From positions 22,381-86,380 of the forward strand of contig CAIWNE010000086.1 in the NCBI GenBank assembly GCA_903913915.1: a stretch of 64,000 nt of DNA, written 5' to 3'. Both the position numbers and the translations under genes were made by a program. The DNA comes from an uncultured Opitutia bacterium. GTDB lineage: Bacteria; Verrucomicrobiota; Verrucomicrobiia; Opitutales; UBA953. A model generated the notes under the pieces. It made no database searches, was not told the DNA's origin, and saw nothing but the letters and a program-made list of their open reading frames with translations. This document shows, in pieces, positions 20,645 through 31,111 of the stretch (the first letter of the stretch is position 1; the number at the start of each line of letters is the position of its first letter).

Positions 20645-22630
20645 TCAGCGGCGGCCTTTGTGGCGCTTAGGCGAAGCCGGCTTGCCGGTGCGCAAGGCTT
20701 CGATCTGGTCGCGCAGCGTGGCCGCGCGCTCGAACTGCAGCTCGTCCGCGGCCGCGAGCATCTCGGTCTCCATGTCGGAGAGCACGCGGGCGATGTCGCG
20801 GTCGTCGGTGCCTTCGGCCACCGCGAGCGCTTCGTCGGCCTCGAGCTCGACCAGGCTTTCCTCGATCTTGCGCTGGGTGCTCTTCGGCGTGATGCCGTGC
20901 TTCGTGTTGTAGGCTTCCTGGCGCTTGCGACGGTCGCCGCAGATGGTGAGGGCCCTCGTGAGCGATTTCGTCATCACGTCGGCGTAGAGCAGGACCTTGC
21001 CTTCGAGGTGTCGGGCGGCTCGTCCGGCGGTCTGGATGAGGCTCGTCTCGCTGCGGAGGAAGCCCTCCTTGTCGGCATCGAGGATGCCGACGAGCGCCAC
21101 TTCCGGCAGGTCTAGGCCTTCGCGGAGCAGGTTGACGCCCACGAGGACGTCGAAGTGGCCGGCGCGGAGGCGGCGGAGGATCTCGACGCGTTCGATCGCG
21201 TCGATGTCGGAGTGCAGGTACTCGACCTTCAGGCCGCTGTCCCGCATGAAGTTGGCGAGGTCCTCGGACATGCGCTTCGTGAGTGTCGTCACCAGCGTAC
21301 GGTAGCCGCGGGCGGCGACGGCCTTGGCTTCGCCGATGATGTCCTCGACCTGCCCGGCGATCGGACGGACCTCCATGATCGGATCGAGCAGGCCGGTCGG
21401 TCGGATGACCTGTTCGGCGATGACCGTCGAGACCTTGTATTCGTGGGGTGCCGGCGTGGCGGAGACGTAGACCGCCTGGTCGACGAGCTCGTCGAACTCC
21501 TCGGGACGCAGCGGACGGTTCTCCAGCGCGGAGGGCAGGCGGAAGCCGAACTCGACGAGGCGTTCCTTGCGGGCGCGGTCGCCGTGATACATGCCGCCGA
21601 TCTGGGAGACCGAGACGTGGCTTTCGTCGATGAACACCAGCTTGTCCTTCGGGAAGAAGTCCAGGAGGCAGTGGGGCCGTTCGCCGGGGCGGCGGCCGGA
21701 CATGTGCATCGAGTAGTTCTCGATGCCTGGGCAGAAGCCAGTCTCACGGAGCATCTCCAGGTCGTGCTCGACGCGCATACGGATGCGCTGGGCTTCCACG
21801 AGGCGGTTCGTCTTCTCGAAATGGGCGACACGTTCCTCGAGCTCGGCGCGGATGGCGGAGGTCGCGGCCTTCACGCGGCCCGGGGCCATCACGTATTGGT
21901 TGGCCGGATAGAGGTCGAACTTCTGGAGCTGCTTGCCGGGCTTCACGCTGACCGGGTCAAGTTCGCGGATGGCTTCGAGCGTGTCGCCCCAGAATTCCAG
22001 GCGGACGGCCGACTCCATGTAGGCCGGCCAGACGTCGATCGTCTCGCCGCGGGCGCGGAAGTTGCAGCGTTCGAGGATGGCGTCGTTGCGGACGTACTGG
22101 TTGGCGACGAGCTTCGCGAGGAGCTCGTCTCGGCGCATCGTCATGCCGGTCTTCAGCGCGATCATCGCCGCAAGGAAGTCTTCGGGCGAACCGAGGCCGT
22201 AGATGCAGGAGACCGAGGCGATGACCACCACGTCGCGACGGGAGAGCAGGGCGCTGCTGGCGCTGATGCGGAGGCGCTCGATGTCCTCGTTGATGGCCGA
22301 GTCCTTCTCGATGAAGGTGTCCGTCGCCGGTACGTAGGCCTCGGGCTGATAGTAGTCGTAATAGCTGACGAAGTATTCGACGGCGTTCTCGGGGAAGAAG
22401 TTCTTGAACTCCGAATAGAGCTGGGCGGCCAGCGTCTTGTTGTGGGAGATGATGAGCGCCGGGCGCTGTTGCTGCGCGATCAGGTTCGCCATCGTGAACG
22501 TCTTGCCCGACCCCGTCACGCCGAGGAGCGTCTGGCGTCCGTTGCCGGCGCGGAGGGAGGCGTCGAGCGCGGCGATCGCGGTCGGCTGGTCGCCCATCGG
22601 GCGATAGTCGGACTTGAGGCGGAACTCCAT
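20645..22630 (-). CDS. uvrB: Excinuclease ABC subunit B
   Basis: MGDQPTAIAAL...GVTGSGKTFTMAN; YYQPEAYVP; C-terminal UVR domain. Confidence 0.97.
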   Translation of the reverse strand: MEFRLKSDYRPMGDQPTAIAALDASLRAGNGRQTLLGVTGSGKTFTMANLIAQQQRPALIISHNKTLAAQLYSEFKNFFPENAVEYFVSYYDYYQPEAYVPATDTFIEKDSAINEDIERLRISASSALLSRRDVVVIASVSCIYGLGSPEDFLAAMIALKTGMTMRRDELLAKLVANQYVRNDAILERCNFRARGETIDVWPAYMESAVRLEFWGDTLEAIRELDPVSVKPGKQLQKFDLYPANQYVMAPGRVKAATSAIRAELEERVAHFEKTNRLVEAQRIRMRVEHDLEMLRETGFCPGIENYSMHMSGRRPGERPHCLLDFFPKDKLVFIDESHVSVSQIGGMYHGDRARKERLVEFGFRLPSALENRPLRPEEFDELVDQAVYVSATPAPHEYKVSTVIAEQVIRPTGLLDPIMEVRPIAGQVEDIIGEAKAVAARGYRTLVTTLTKRMSEDLANFMRDSGLKVEYLHSDIDAIERVEILRRLRAGHFDVLVGVNLLREGLDLPEVALVGILDADKEGFLRSETSLIQTAGRAARHLEGKVLLYADVMTKSLTRALTICGDRRKRQEAYNTKHGITPKSTQRKIEESLVELEADEALAVAEGTDDRDIARVLSDMETEMLAAADELQFERAATLRDQIEALRTGKPASPKRHKGRR

Positions 22631-22631
22631 C

Positions 22632-23297
22632 TCAGCCCAGGCTTCCGCGGGCGAGCCACTGCGGGTCGACTTGGGAAAGGTCCTTCACGATGCGATGGGC
22701 GCCGACGGGCGTAAGCTGTTCGCGGGTGTTCGTGGTCGCGAGGGCGATCGTGATGAAGCCGCCGGAAAGGCCGGCTTGCAGGCCGGAAAAGGAATCTTCG
22801 AAGACGAAGGAGGTCGCCGGGTCGCCGCCGCCGAGGGCGCAGGCCTTGAGGAAGACCTCCGGGTCGGGCTTTCCCTTCGTGACGTCCTCGCTGGCGACCG
22901 CGCCGGCGAAGAAATGGCCGATGCCGAAGAGCTCGAAGGACAGGGCGAGATTCTCCTTGTGCGTGGACGTGCCGATCACGCAGGGGATGCCGAGGTCGTT
23001 GAGCGCGCCGCAGAGTTCGCGGACGCCGGGGAGCAGCCGTACGTGACCGGTGCGGGCGATGTCGCGGTAGAGGGCTTCCTTGCGGTTGGAGAGCCGCTTT
23101 ACCTCGGCCGGATCATGCGACCAGTTGAGGATATCGGGGATGATGAGCTCGTTGCGCTTGCCGAAGCCCCGTTTGAAATGGTCGGCGGGCAAGGGAAGGG
23201 CTTCTTCCTTGGCCAAGGCTGCCCAGGAGCGTTCATGGGCGACGGAGGAGTCGATGACGACTCCGTCCCAATCGAAGACGGCGACGGTGCGGGCCAT
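22632..23297 (-). CDS. HAD-family hydrolase, beta-phosphoglucomutase-like
   Basis: FDWDGVVIDSS, GTSTHKENL, GKPDPEVFL, FEDSFSGLQA. Confidence 0.88.
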   Translation of the reverse strand: MARTVAVFDWDGVVIDSSVAHERSWAALAKEEALPLPADHFKRGFGKRNELIIPDILNWSHDPAEVKRLSNRKEALYRDIARTGHVRLLPGVRELCGALNDLGIPCVIGTSTHKENLALSFELFGIGHFFAGAVASEDVTKGKPDPEVFLKACALGGGDPATSFVFEDSFSGLQAGLSGGFITIALATTNTREQLTPVGAHRIVKDLSQVDPQWLARGSLG

Positions 23298-23299
23298 GC

Positions 23300-24775
23300 T
23301 CAGTGCTTGTCCCAGGCCAGCGTGACCTTGACCGGGCGATGCTCCCAGACGTTGAGCGGTTCGAAGATCTGGCCCGGCGCCAGGATGCCGTTCGGGTCGA
23401 GCGCCTTCTTCACCGCGAGCATCGCGCCGATCTCGGCGGGGGTATGCTGCAGGCGGAGGAAAGGAGACTTCGCGATGCCGATGCCGTGTTCGCCCGTGAT
23501 GGCGCCGCCGAGCTCGACGACCTTGGTCATCACCTCGTAAATCGCTTTCTCGGCCTTGCGGCAGTGCTCGGGATTATCCCGGTCGTACATGATGTGCACG
23601 TGGAAGTTCCCGTCGGCGGCGTGGCCGAAGGTCGGCGTGGCGAGGCCCACGCGGTCGCGGACTTCGCGGGTGTAGCGGATGAGCTCCACGTAGGAGCGGA
23701 ACGGCACGACGATATCCTCGTTGAGCTTGGCGTTGCCCAGCGAATACATCGCCTGGGAGCAGGTGCGGCGGATGTCCCAGAGCGCCTCGGCCTCGGCTTC
23801 GACGTCGGTCTCGCGGAAGGCGACCGCATGGCGGCCGATCCAGGCGCGGACCTTGACGGCGTCTTCGGCCAGCGCGGCCGGATGGCCGTCGATCTCGACG
23901 AGCAGGATGGCGTGGGTGGCTTCCACGCCCTTGAGCTCGGCGGTGGTGAACACGCGGCTGCCGCGGCGCTTCTCGGCCGCCTCCACGGTCTGGGTGTCCA
24001 GGAATTCGAAGACCGCGGGGTTGACGCGCAGGCCCATCAGTTCCGCGGCGGCCTCCAGCGCGCCTTCGTCAGTCCGGCAGGCGATGAGGAACGTGCGGCG
24101 GGCGGCGGGCTTGTTGACGAGCTTGAGCGTGGCCTTGGTGATCACGCCGAGCGTGCCTTCGGAGCCGATCCATAGGTCGCGGAGGTTGATCCCGCTGACG
24201 AACTTGCGGAGCGGGGCGGCCCAGCGGACCTTCTCGCCGGTCGGCAGGAAGCCTTCGAGCGCATAGACATGGTCCCGGACCACGCCGTATTTCGCCGCGC
24301 GCAGTCCGCCGGCGTTGGTGGCGATGTTGCCGCCGATGCTGCAATGCTTGAGCGACGAGGGGTCGGGCGGAAAGAAGAGGCCGTGCGGGGCGGCGAGTTC
24401 GTTGATGCGCGCCGTGATGGCGCCTGGCTGGACGGTCGCCATCGCGGAGATCGGGTCGACCTCGATCTTGTCCCAGTGGTCGAGGTGAATGACCCACCCG
24501 CCGTGGATCGGGGAGCTCGCGCCGGTGTTGCCGGTGCCGCGACCGCGGACCGTGACCGGGACACGGTGCTCGTTGGCGAACTTTAGCACGACGCCGATGT
24601 CGTCCTCGACGCCCGGGCGGATGACCGCTTCGGGCATGAACGAGAGCCGCATGTTGTCGAACGACGCGGCGAAGCAGGTCGCTTCGTCCGTCAGGACTTT
24701 CTGCGGGCCTAGCCTGGCCAGGAGGGCCTGGGTGGCGGCGGGATGCGTCTTCACGAGGGAGCTCACGCCCGCCAT
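23300..24775 (-). CDS. FAD-binding oxidoreductase (GlcD / D-lactate dehydrogenase family)
   Basis: VTVRGRGTGNTGASSPIHGG; GSEGTLGVITKATLKL; GGAITGEHGIG. Confidence 0.9.
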   Translation of the reverse strand: MAGVSSLVKTHPAATQALLARLGPQKVLTDEATCFAASFDNMRLSFMPEAVIRPGVEDDIGVVLKFANEHRVPVTVRGRGTGNTGASSPIHGGWVIHLDHWDKIEVDPISAMATVQPGAITARINELAAPHGLFFPPDPSSLKHCSIGGNIATNAGGLRAAKYGVVRDHVYALEGFLPTGEKVRWAAPLRKFVSGINLRDLWIGSEGTLGVITKATLKLVNKPAARRTFLIACRTDEGALEAAAELMGLRVNPAVFEFLDTQTVEAAEKRRGSRVFTTAELKGVEATHAILLVEIDGHPAALAEDAVKVRAWIGRHAVAFRETDVEAEAEALWDIRRTCSQAMYSLGNAKLNEDIVVPFRSYVELIRYTREVRDRVGLATPTFGHAADGNFHVHIMYDRDNPEHCRKAEKAIYEVMTKVVELGGAITGEHGIGIAKSPFLRLQHTPAEIGAMLAVKKALDPNGILAPGQIFEPLNVWEHRPVKVTLAWDKH

Positions 24776-24784
24776 CGTGCAGCC

Positions 24785-26728
24785 TTAGCCCAGTTCGGCA
24801 AGCCACGCCGTCGCTTCGGCGTCGGACGGCATGCGCCAGTCGCCGCGCGGCGAAAGGGCGAGCGAGCCCACCTTGGGGCCGTCCGGCATGACCGAACGCT
24901 TGAACTGCTGGCTGAAGAAACGGTTCAGGAACGAGCGGAGCCAGTGGCGGATCTCCGTCTGGTCATATTTCCCGGCGAACGCATGCTCGGCGATCCAGAG
25001 GACCTTCGAGGGGCGGAAGCCGTTGCGGATGACGTGGTAGAGGAAAAAGTCGTGGAGCTCGTAGGGTCCGACCAGCATCTCCGTCTGTTGGGCGATCTCC
25101 CCGTCGGCCCCGGGCGGGAGCAGTTCCGGGCTGACCGGCGTCGCGACGATGTCCTCGAGGATGGTCCGCTCGTGGCCGACGTGGCGGGCGTGCGCGGCCC
25201 AGCCGACGAGGTGCTTCACCAAGGTCTTCGGCACGCCGATGTTCACGTGGTACATCGACATGTGGTCGGCGTTGAACGTGCACCAGCCGAGCGCGGCTTC
25301 CGAGAGGTCGCCGGTGCCGACGACGAAGCCGTGGCTCTGGTTGGCGACATCCATCAGGATCTGCGTGCGCTCGCGGGCCTGGGCGTTCTCGAAGGTGACG
25401 TCGTGCTTGCCGGCGGGATGCTGGAGGTCGCGCAGGTGCTGCTCGACCGCCTCGTTGATCGGGATCTCGCGGGCGGTGACGCCGAGCGTCTCCATCAGGC
25501 GCATCGCGTTGACGCGGGTGCGGGCCGAAGTGCCGGGGCCGGGCATCGTCAGGCCGATGATGCCTTTGCGGTCGAGGCCGAGGCGGTTGAAGGCCTCGAG
25601 GGTGACGAGCAGGGCGAGGGTGGAGTCGAGGCCGCCCGAGACGCCGATGACCACGTGCTTGAGGCCCGTGTGGCGGATGCGGCGGGCAAGGCCCGTCGAC
25701 TGGATCGCGAAGATCTCCTGGCAGTTCTCGTCGCGCCGGTGTGGGTCAGCAGGCACGAACGGATGCTGGCTGAAACGGCGGCGCAGCTTCGGCGTCTGGC
25801 CGGTCGGCGTGCCGAGCGTGAAACCGATGACGCGCGGGCGCACCGCGACGGGGGCGCCGAAGAAGGTGCTGTTGCGTCGGCGTTCGGCCGCGAGGCGGTC
25901 GACGTCGATCTGCGAGACGATCAGGGCGAGGTCGAAGCGGAAGCGTTCCGATTCGCCCAGGACGACGCCGTTCTCGGCGATGAGGCCGTGACCGCTGTAG
26001 ACGATATCGGTGCTCGACTCGCCGGCGCCGGCGGCGGCGTAGACGTAGGCGGCGAGGCAGCGGGCGGACTGGGACTTCACCAGGTCACGACGGTACGCGG
26101 CCTTGGTGAGCAGTTCGTCGCTGGCGGAAAGGTTGCAGAGCAGGGTGGCGCCGGCGAGGGCCTGGGCGCCGCTGGGGGGTTCGACGGCCCACAGGTCTTC
26201 GCAGATCTCGATGCCGAGCATGCAGTCCGGCATGTCCGCGGCCTGGAAGAGCAGGTCGGTGCCGAAGGGGACCCTCTGGCCGAGAAGGTCGACTTCGGCG
26301 ACCGGGGCGACCCGGGCGGAGGCGAACCAGCGCTGCTCATAGAACTCGCCCGTGTTGGGGAGGTGCGTCTTGGGGGCTACCCCGAGGATCTTCCCGCGAG
26401 AGACCGCTACGGCCACGTTGAAAAGGCGTCCGTTGACCTCCAAGGGGGTTCCGACGAGGGCGGTGAGGCCTAGCTTGGCGGTGGCCTCGCAAACCTGCCC
26501 CAGGGCCTTTACGGCCCCGTTGAGGAGGGTGCGCTGGCCGAACAGGTCGCCGCAGCTGTAGCCCGTGAGGCAGAGTTCCGGCAGGACCACGATTTCCACC
26601 CCCTCTTGGGCGGCCTTTTCCAGGGCCTGGATGATCAGGGTCGCATTGGCCGCAGGGTCCCCCAGGCGGAGGGCCGGGGAGGCGGCCGCCACGGTCACAA
26701 AACCGTTCTGGTGGATGCGGTTGGACAT
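24785..26728 (-). CDS. nadE: Glutamine-dependent NAD+ synthetase
   Basis: N-terminal nitrilase domain (VVLPELCLTGYSCGDLF) plus NAD synthase SGGLDSTLAL; ATG at 26728; the ORF extension to 27871 is antisense to thrB. Confidence 0.92.
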   Translation of the reverse strand: MSNRIHQNGFVTVAAASPALRLGDPAANATLIIQALEKAAQEGVEIVVLPELCLTGYSCGDLFGQRTLLNGAVKALGQVCEATAKLGLTALVGTPLEVNGRLFNVAVAVSRGKILGVAPKTHLPNTGEFYEQRWFASARVAPVAEVDLLGQRVPFGTDLLFQAADMPDCMLGIEICEDLWAVEPPSGAQALAGATLLCNLSASDELLTKAAYRRDLVKSQSARCLAAYVYAAAGAGESSTDIVYSGHGLIAENGVVLGESERFRFDLALIVSQIDVDRLAAERRRNSTFFGAPVAVRPRVIGFTLGTPTGQTPKLRRRFSQHPFVPADPHRRDENCQEIFAIQSTGLARRIRHTGLKHVVIGVSGGLDSTLALLVTLEAFNRLGLDRKGIIGLTMPGPGTSARTRVNAMRLMETLGVTAREIPINEAVEQHLRDLQHPAGKHDVTFENAQARERTQILMDVANQSHGFVVGTGDLSEAALGWCTFNADHMSMYHVNIGVPKTLVKHLVGWAAHARHVGHERTILEDIVATPVSPELLPPGADGEIAQQTEMLVGPYELHDFFLYHVIRNGFRPSKVLWIAEHAFAGKYDQTEIRHWLRSFLNRFFSQQFKRSVMPDGPKVGSLALSPRGDWRMPSDAEATAWLAELG

Positions 26729-26812
26729 CAAAGGACTGTTAACGGTCATGTTCACCGTTGACCGAAGGGGAGGCAACCCGAAAGGTCTGCGCACCCCTGT
26801 TAAAGGGGCCAT

Positions 26813-27766
26813 ATGTCCGCTCAGCCGCTCAAAGAAGTCCGAATCTTTTCGCCTGCCACCGTGGCCAACGTGGCCTGCGGTTTCGACGTGCTTGGCTTCT
26901 GCATCGACGCCCCCGGCGACGAGATCGTGGCCCGCTTCTCGGCGACCCCCGGCCTCCGCATCACCAAGATCACCGGCGACGACGGCCGCCTGCCTCTCGA
27001 CTCGAAGAAGAACACCGCCGGCGTCTCCGCCCATGCGCTGCTCCGCCACCTCGGCAAGAGCGACGTCGGCATCGAGATGGAGATCCATAAGAAGATGCCC
27101 TTCGGCAGCGGTCTCGGCTCCAGCGCCGCGAGCGCGGTCGGAGGCGCGTTCGTCGTCAACCGCCTCCTCGGCGAACCGCTGACCCGTCGCCAGCTGCTGC
27201 CTTTCGTGGTCGCCGGCGAAGCCGCGGCCGATGGCGCCTGGCACGCCGACAACGTCGGCCCGTGCCTCCTCGGCGGCATCACCCTCATCCGGTCCAACGC
27301 CGAGCTCGACGTCATGGACGTACCGATCCCGGAACGTCTCTGGGCGGCGGTCGTGCACCCGGACATCGTCGTGCTCACCAAGGTGGCGCGCGAGATCATG
27401 CCTCGCCAGGTCCAGCTCGAGACCTCGACGCAGCAGAGCGGGAATCTCGGCGGCCTGCTGTGCGGCTTCTTCAAGAGCGACTACGCGCTCATCGGCCGTT
27501 CGCTCCACGACCTCATCGCCGAGCCGCACCGTCACCGCCTGATCCCTGAGTTCTATCGCGCCAAGGCCGCCGCCATGGCCGCCGGCGCCCTGGGCTTCTC
27601 GATCTCCGGCGCCGGTCCCAGCGTGTTCGCGCTCTGCGACGGCGAAGAGACCGCTCGCAAGGTCGCCGCCGCCGTCGCCGCCGTGTTCTCGTCGGTGCCG
27701 ATCAAGGCGACGCCTTACGTCTCGCGCATCAATCCCAAGGGTGTCCATGTCCTCTCCGAGTCCTAA
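26813..27766 (+). CDS. thrB: Homoserine kinase
   Basis: FSPATVANVACGFDVLGFCID; PFGSGLGSSAASAVGGA GHMP motif. Confidence 0.95.
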   Translation: MSAQPLKEVRIFSPATVANVACGFDVLGFCIDAPGDEIVARFSATPGLRITKITGDDGRLPLDSKKNTAGVSAHALLRHLGKSDVGIEMEIHKKMPFGSGLGSSAASAVGGAFVVNRLLGEPLTRRQLLPFVVAGEAAADGAWHADNVGPCLLGGITLIRSNAELDVMDVPIPERLWAAVVHPDIVVLTKVAREIMPRQVQLETSTQQSGNLGGLLCGFFKSDYALIGRSLHDLIAEPHRHRLIPEFYRAKAAAMAAGALGFSISGAGPSVFALCDGEETARKVAAAVAAVFSSVPIKATPYVSRINPKGVHVLSES

Positions 27767-29081
27767 GCTGGAATTCGTCTCCACCGCCGACGCCTCCTGT
27801 CGCGGTTCCCTGCGCGACGTGCTGCTTTCGGCCATGCCTGCCAAGGGCGGCCTCTGGGTGCCGACGCACATCCCGCAGTTCGCGCCTGATTTCGTGGAGC
27901 GCCATCGCCATGCGTCCTATGCCGACCTTGCCGAGGCCGTCGTGGCCCCCTATTTCGCCGAAGTCCTCGGTCCGGCGGTGCTGCGTCAGCTCTGCCAGGA
28001 CGCCTTCAACTTCCCGGTGCCGCTCGTGCGTCCGGAGAAGCTCAAGGGCACGCCCGCCGAACGCATCGCCGTCCTCGAGCTCTTCCATGGTCCGTCCGCG
28101 GCCTTCAAGGACTTCGCCGTCCGGACGCTCGTCCGCGTCACCGCCCGCGTCCTCGGCGACGAGTTTCCCCAGCTGACCGTGCTGGCCGCCACCTCCGGCG
28201 ACACCGGCGCCGCCGTCACCGAAGCCTGCGCCGGCGTCCCCGGCGTCCGCGCCGTGGTGCTGTACCCGCGTATCGGCGTCAGCGGCGTGCAGGAGTCGCA
28301 GATCGCCCGGGCCCGTCCCGGCGTCGTCGCGCTCTCGGTCGACGGCACCTTCGATGATTGCCAGGCGATGGTGAAGCGCGCGTTGGCCGACGAATCCCTG
28401 CGCCGCCGCCGCCCGCTCCTCACCGCCAATTCGATCAATCCGGTCCGCCTGATCGCTCAGGTGCCGTTCGCCTTCCACTCCAAGCGCCTGCTGGCGCCCG
28501 GCCGTCGCATGGGCATCGTGGTCCCTTCGGGCAACCTCGGCAATGTCGGCGCCGTGCAGCTGGCCCGCCGCATGGGCCTGGACATCGCGGCCCTCGTCGC
28601 GGCGACCAACACCAACTCGCCGCTGCCCGACCTCTTCGCCACCGGCGAGTATCGTCCGCGCCGCGCCGTGCCGACCGCTTCGAACGCCATGGACATCGGC
28701 GACCCGAACAATCTCAGCCGCCTGCTCGCCTGGCGCGAGGGCGGCCCGGCCGTCACCGCCGTGACCGTCGACGACAGGGCCACGCTGGACGCCATGCGCC
28801 GCGTCCGCGATGCCAGCGGCTACGTCCTCTGCCCGCATACCGCCGTCGGCTGGAAAGCCGCGGAGGACCTGCTGGCCCGCGATGGGGCGAAGCTCGACGA
28901 CGTCGTCGTCTTCGGCACTGCGCACCCCGCCAAGTTCCCGGATGTCCTGCAGGAGGCCTTCGGCGACGCCAACGCCTCCCGCTTCCCGGGCGAGTTGCCG
29001 GCGCCTGCTCCGATCAAGATCGGCAATGATTTCGAGGCCGTCCGCAAGGTCCTCGAATCCGAGGCCGGCTTCGGACGCTGA
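27747..29081 (+). CDS. thrC: Threonine synthase
   Basis: FHGPSAAFKDFAVRTL (PLP Lys), TSGDTGAAV; overlaps the 3' end of thrB by 20 nt (alternative GTG at 27741). Confidence 0.94.
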   Translation: MSSPSPKLEFVSTADASCRGSLRDVLLSAMPAKGGLWVPTHIPQFAPDFVERHRHASYADLAEAVVAPYFAEVLGPAVLRQLCQDAFNFPVPLVRPEKLKGTPAERIAVLELFHGPSAAFKDFAVRTLVRVTARVLGDEFPQLTVLAATSGDTGAAVTEACAGVPGVRAVVLYPRIGVSGVQESQIARARPGVVALSVDGTFDDCQAMVKRALADESLRRRRPLLTANSINPVRLIAQVPFAFHSKRLLAPGRRMGIVVPSGNLGNVGAVQLARRMGLDIAALVAATNTNSPLPDLFATGEYRPRRAVPTASNAMDIGDPNNLSRLLAWREGGPAVTAVTVDDRATLDAMRRVRDASGYVLCPHTAVGWKAAEDLLARDGAKLDDVVVFGTAHPAKFPDVLQEAFGDANASRFPGELPAPAPIKIGNDFEAVRKVLESEAGFGR

Positions 29082-29084
29082 CGC

Positions 29085-29249
29085 TTACTTCGACGAGCTG
29101 TCCGGATTGGGCTTCGCCGCGGTCGTCTTGATCGGGGCGGCCTGGTCGGCGACCGGCGCCTTCACGGCGGGTGCCTGTTCGATCACGATGATGCAGCCCG
29201 AAAGGGCGAGGCAGGCGAGAGCGGCGGTGGTGAGCAGGACGTTCTTCAT
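29085..29249 (-). CDS. Small putative lipoprotein
   Basis: MKNVLLTTAALACLALSGC lipobox, then Ala/Pro-rich tail. Confidence 0.6.
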   Translation of the reverse strand: MKNVLLTTAALACLALSGCIIVIEQAPAVKAPVADQAAPIKTTAAKPNPDSSSK

Positions 29250-29298
29250 TGGGGTCAGCATGGGCCGGAGCGCCGCCTTGGCAAATCCGCAAAACAAA

Positions 29299-29320
29299 AA
29301 GGCCGCCCGCAGGCGGCCTT
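29299..29320 (-). terminator. Intrinsic terminator at the 3' end of the exbBDD operon region
   Basis: AAGGCCGCC-TGCG-GGCGGCCTT followed by TTTG on the - strand; lies inside the untranslated upstream part of the small ORF. Confidence 0.7.
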
Positions 29321-29341
29321 GGTCGTCCGGTCGGCCGAGGA

Positions 29342-29785
29342 TCACTCCGTGTCCGAAACCGCGAACGTGACGTTCGTGATGTTGGCCTTGGCGAGGCAGT
29401 CGAGGACGTTGATCACGCGTTCGTAGCGGGCGTTCTCCTCGGCCTGGACGGTGATGAGCAGCTTCGTCTTGGACTGCTCGGCGGCCTGTCCCATCTGCTT
29501 CATCTGGTTGTAGAGGTTCTCGAGGAGCTTGTCGCCCGGGGCGCCGACGGAGTCTTCGTTCAGGGTGATCTCGCCAGACTCGCTGACGCCGATCGTGACT
29601 TCGTCGGGCAGTTCGGTCTCCTTGGAGGTCTCGGCGTTGCCGGGGAGGGTGGTCTTCAGCTCATGTTCGACCTTCACCGCGCCGGCCATGACCATGAAGA
29701 AGAGCATGATGACGAACACCACGTCGATCATCGGGGCGATCTGGAAGCCGGGGTTCACGTCGGCCTGTTGCTCGAGTTGTTTCAT
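29342..29785 (-). CDS. Biopolymer transport protein ExbD/TolR family (copy 2)
   Basis: FQIAPMIDVVFVIMLFFMV single TM with conserved Asp. Confidence 0.88.
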   Translation of the reverse strand: MKQLEQQADVNPGFQIAPMIDVVFVIMLFFMVMAGAVKVEHELKTTLPGNAETSKETELPDEVTIGVSESGEITLNEDSVGAPGDKLLENLYNQMKQMGQAAEQSKTKLLITVQAEENARYERVINVLDCLAKANITNVTFAVSDTE

Positions 29786-29788
29786 GGC

Positions 29789-30229
29789 TTATTCCTCGTG
29801 GTTGAGGCCCGAGAAGGCGATGTTGTCGATGCCGGCTTCGGCGCCCCATTCGAGGGCCTTCGAGATGTACTTGGCGTGGCACTCCTTGTCGGCGCGGATC
29901 AGCAGGCGGTACTTCTCGTTCGTGCCCTTGCGGTCGGCGAGTTCCTTGGCGATGCCTTCCTTGTCGTTCGGGTCCAGTTCGCGGTCGTCCAGCTTGTACT
30001 TCGCCTGGCCGGTGGTCTTGTCCCACGAGATGTTGATGAGGCCTGCGGCGGCCTTGTCGTCGCGCTTCACGCCGTTGGCGGCGACCGGGAGCGCGATGTT
30101 CTTGTCCACCTTGAGCACCTGGGCCGACGTGATGGACATGAAGAAGATGAGCAGGACCAGAAGCACGTCGATCATCGGCGCGACCTGGAACTCCGGTTCC
30201 CCTTCTCCGCCTCCTCCTCCGCCTGCCAT
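29789..30229 (-). CDS. Biopolymer transport protein ExbD/TolR family (copy 1)
   Basis: FQVAPMIDVLLVLLIFFMS. Confidence 0.88.
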   Translation of the reverse strand: MAGGGGGGEGEPEFQVAPMIDVLLVLLIFFMSITSAQVLKVDKNIALPVAANGVKRDDKAAAGLINISWDKTTGQAKYKLDDRELDPNDKEGIAKELADRKGTNEKYRLLIRADKECHAKYISKALEWGAEAGIDNIAFSGLNHEE

Positions 30230-30261
30230 GGCTGTGCTGTTGGGTTAGGGGGTGGAAGGGC

Positions 30262-31059
30262 TTACGACCGGACGTTGGAAGACGCCGAGGCGTTCCAATC
30301 CGGCTTGGCGGCGTAGATCTCTTCGTCGCCGACCTTGCGACCTGCGACTTCGTCGTAGGGGACGGCCCGGAACAGGCTGGTCGCGATCTCGGTGATGTCG
30401 TGGATGCCCTTGTTGATGCGGTTGGCCAGGAGGTAGTAGGAGATGAAGGCCGGGATGGCGATGAAGAGGCCCGAGGCGGTGGCCACGAGCACCTCGCCGA
30501 TGGCGCCGGCGAGCTGGGAGGGGTCGCCCACGCCGGAGGAGCCGAGCTTGTCGAACGCCTTCATCATGCCCGTCACCGTGCCGGTGAGGCCGATCATCGG
30601 GGTGCAGACGCCGATCACGGAAAGGTAGGAAGAGCGGCCCTTGAGTTCGCCCTGGATGCGGGTGATCTCGGAGATGATCGCCTCTTCGGTCATCGTCTTG
30701 CCATCCGGAGTGAAGGCGACGCCGGCGCGGACGACTTCGGCCACGGGGGAGCCGGCGGTCTTGGCGAAGGCGTAGGCGCCGATGTAGTCGCCCTTCTTGA
30801 AGAGTTCCTGGAGCTGGGTGACGTGCTCGGTCGGGTAGAGGGCGCCGGCGCGGGTGCGGAGGAAGCCGTCGACGATGAACCAGATCATGGCCACCGAGCA
30901 GAGGGTGATGGGGTACATGACCCAGCCGCCTTCATGGAAGAGGTCCATGAGGGTCTTGTCGCCGGACTTCTTGGCGACTTCTTCGGCGGCCGAGGCGGCC
31001 ACGGTCATCAGGCCGAGCATGGCGGCGCTGAGGGAGGTAGAACGGAGGTTCATCTTCAT
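30262..31059 (-). CDS. MotA/TolQ/ExbB proton channel family protein
   Basis: Signal/TM N-term, IGLTGTVTGMMKAFDKLG..., AIGEVLVATASGLFIAIPAFISYYLLANRI. Confidence 0.92.
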   Translation of the reverse strand: MKMNLRSTSLSAAMLGLMTVAASAAEEVAKKSGDKTLMDLFHEGGWVMYPITLCSVAMIWFIVDGFLRTRAGALYPTEHVTQLQELFKKGDYIGAYAFAKTAGSPVAEVVRAGVAFTPDGKTMTEEAIISEITRIQGELKGRSSYLSVIGVCTPMIGLTGTVTGMMKAFDKLGSSGVGDPSQLAGAIGEVLVATASGLFIAIPAFISYYLLANRINKGIHDITEIATSLFRAVPYDEVAGRKVGDEEIYAAKPDWNASASSNVRS

Positions 31060-31111
31060 GATGATGGGGTGTAGGCGGTTTTTAGGTTAGGTTTTGGAAA
31101 GGGGCAAGGAC

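Noticed and set aside
24785-27871. 1028-aa - strand ORF suggesting a NadE fusion with a novel N-terminal domain
   Set aside because: The extra N-terminal part is antisense to thrB; the NadE nitrilase domain begins at MSNRIHQNGFVTVAAAS (26728)
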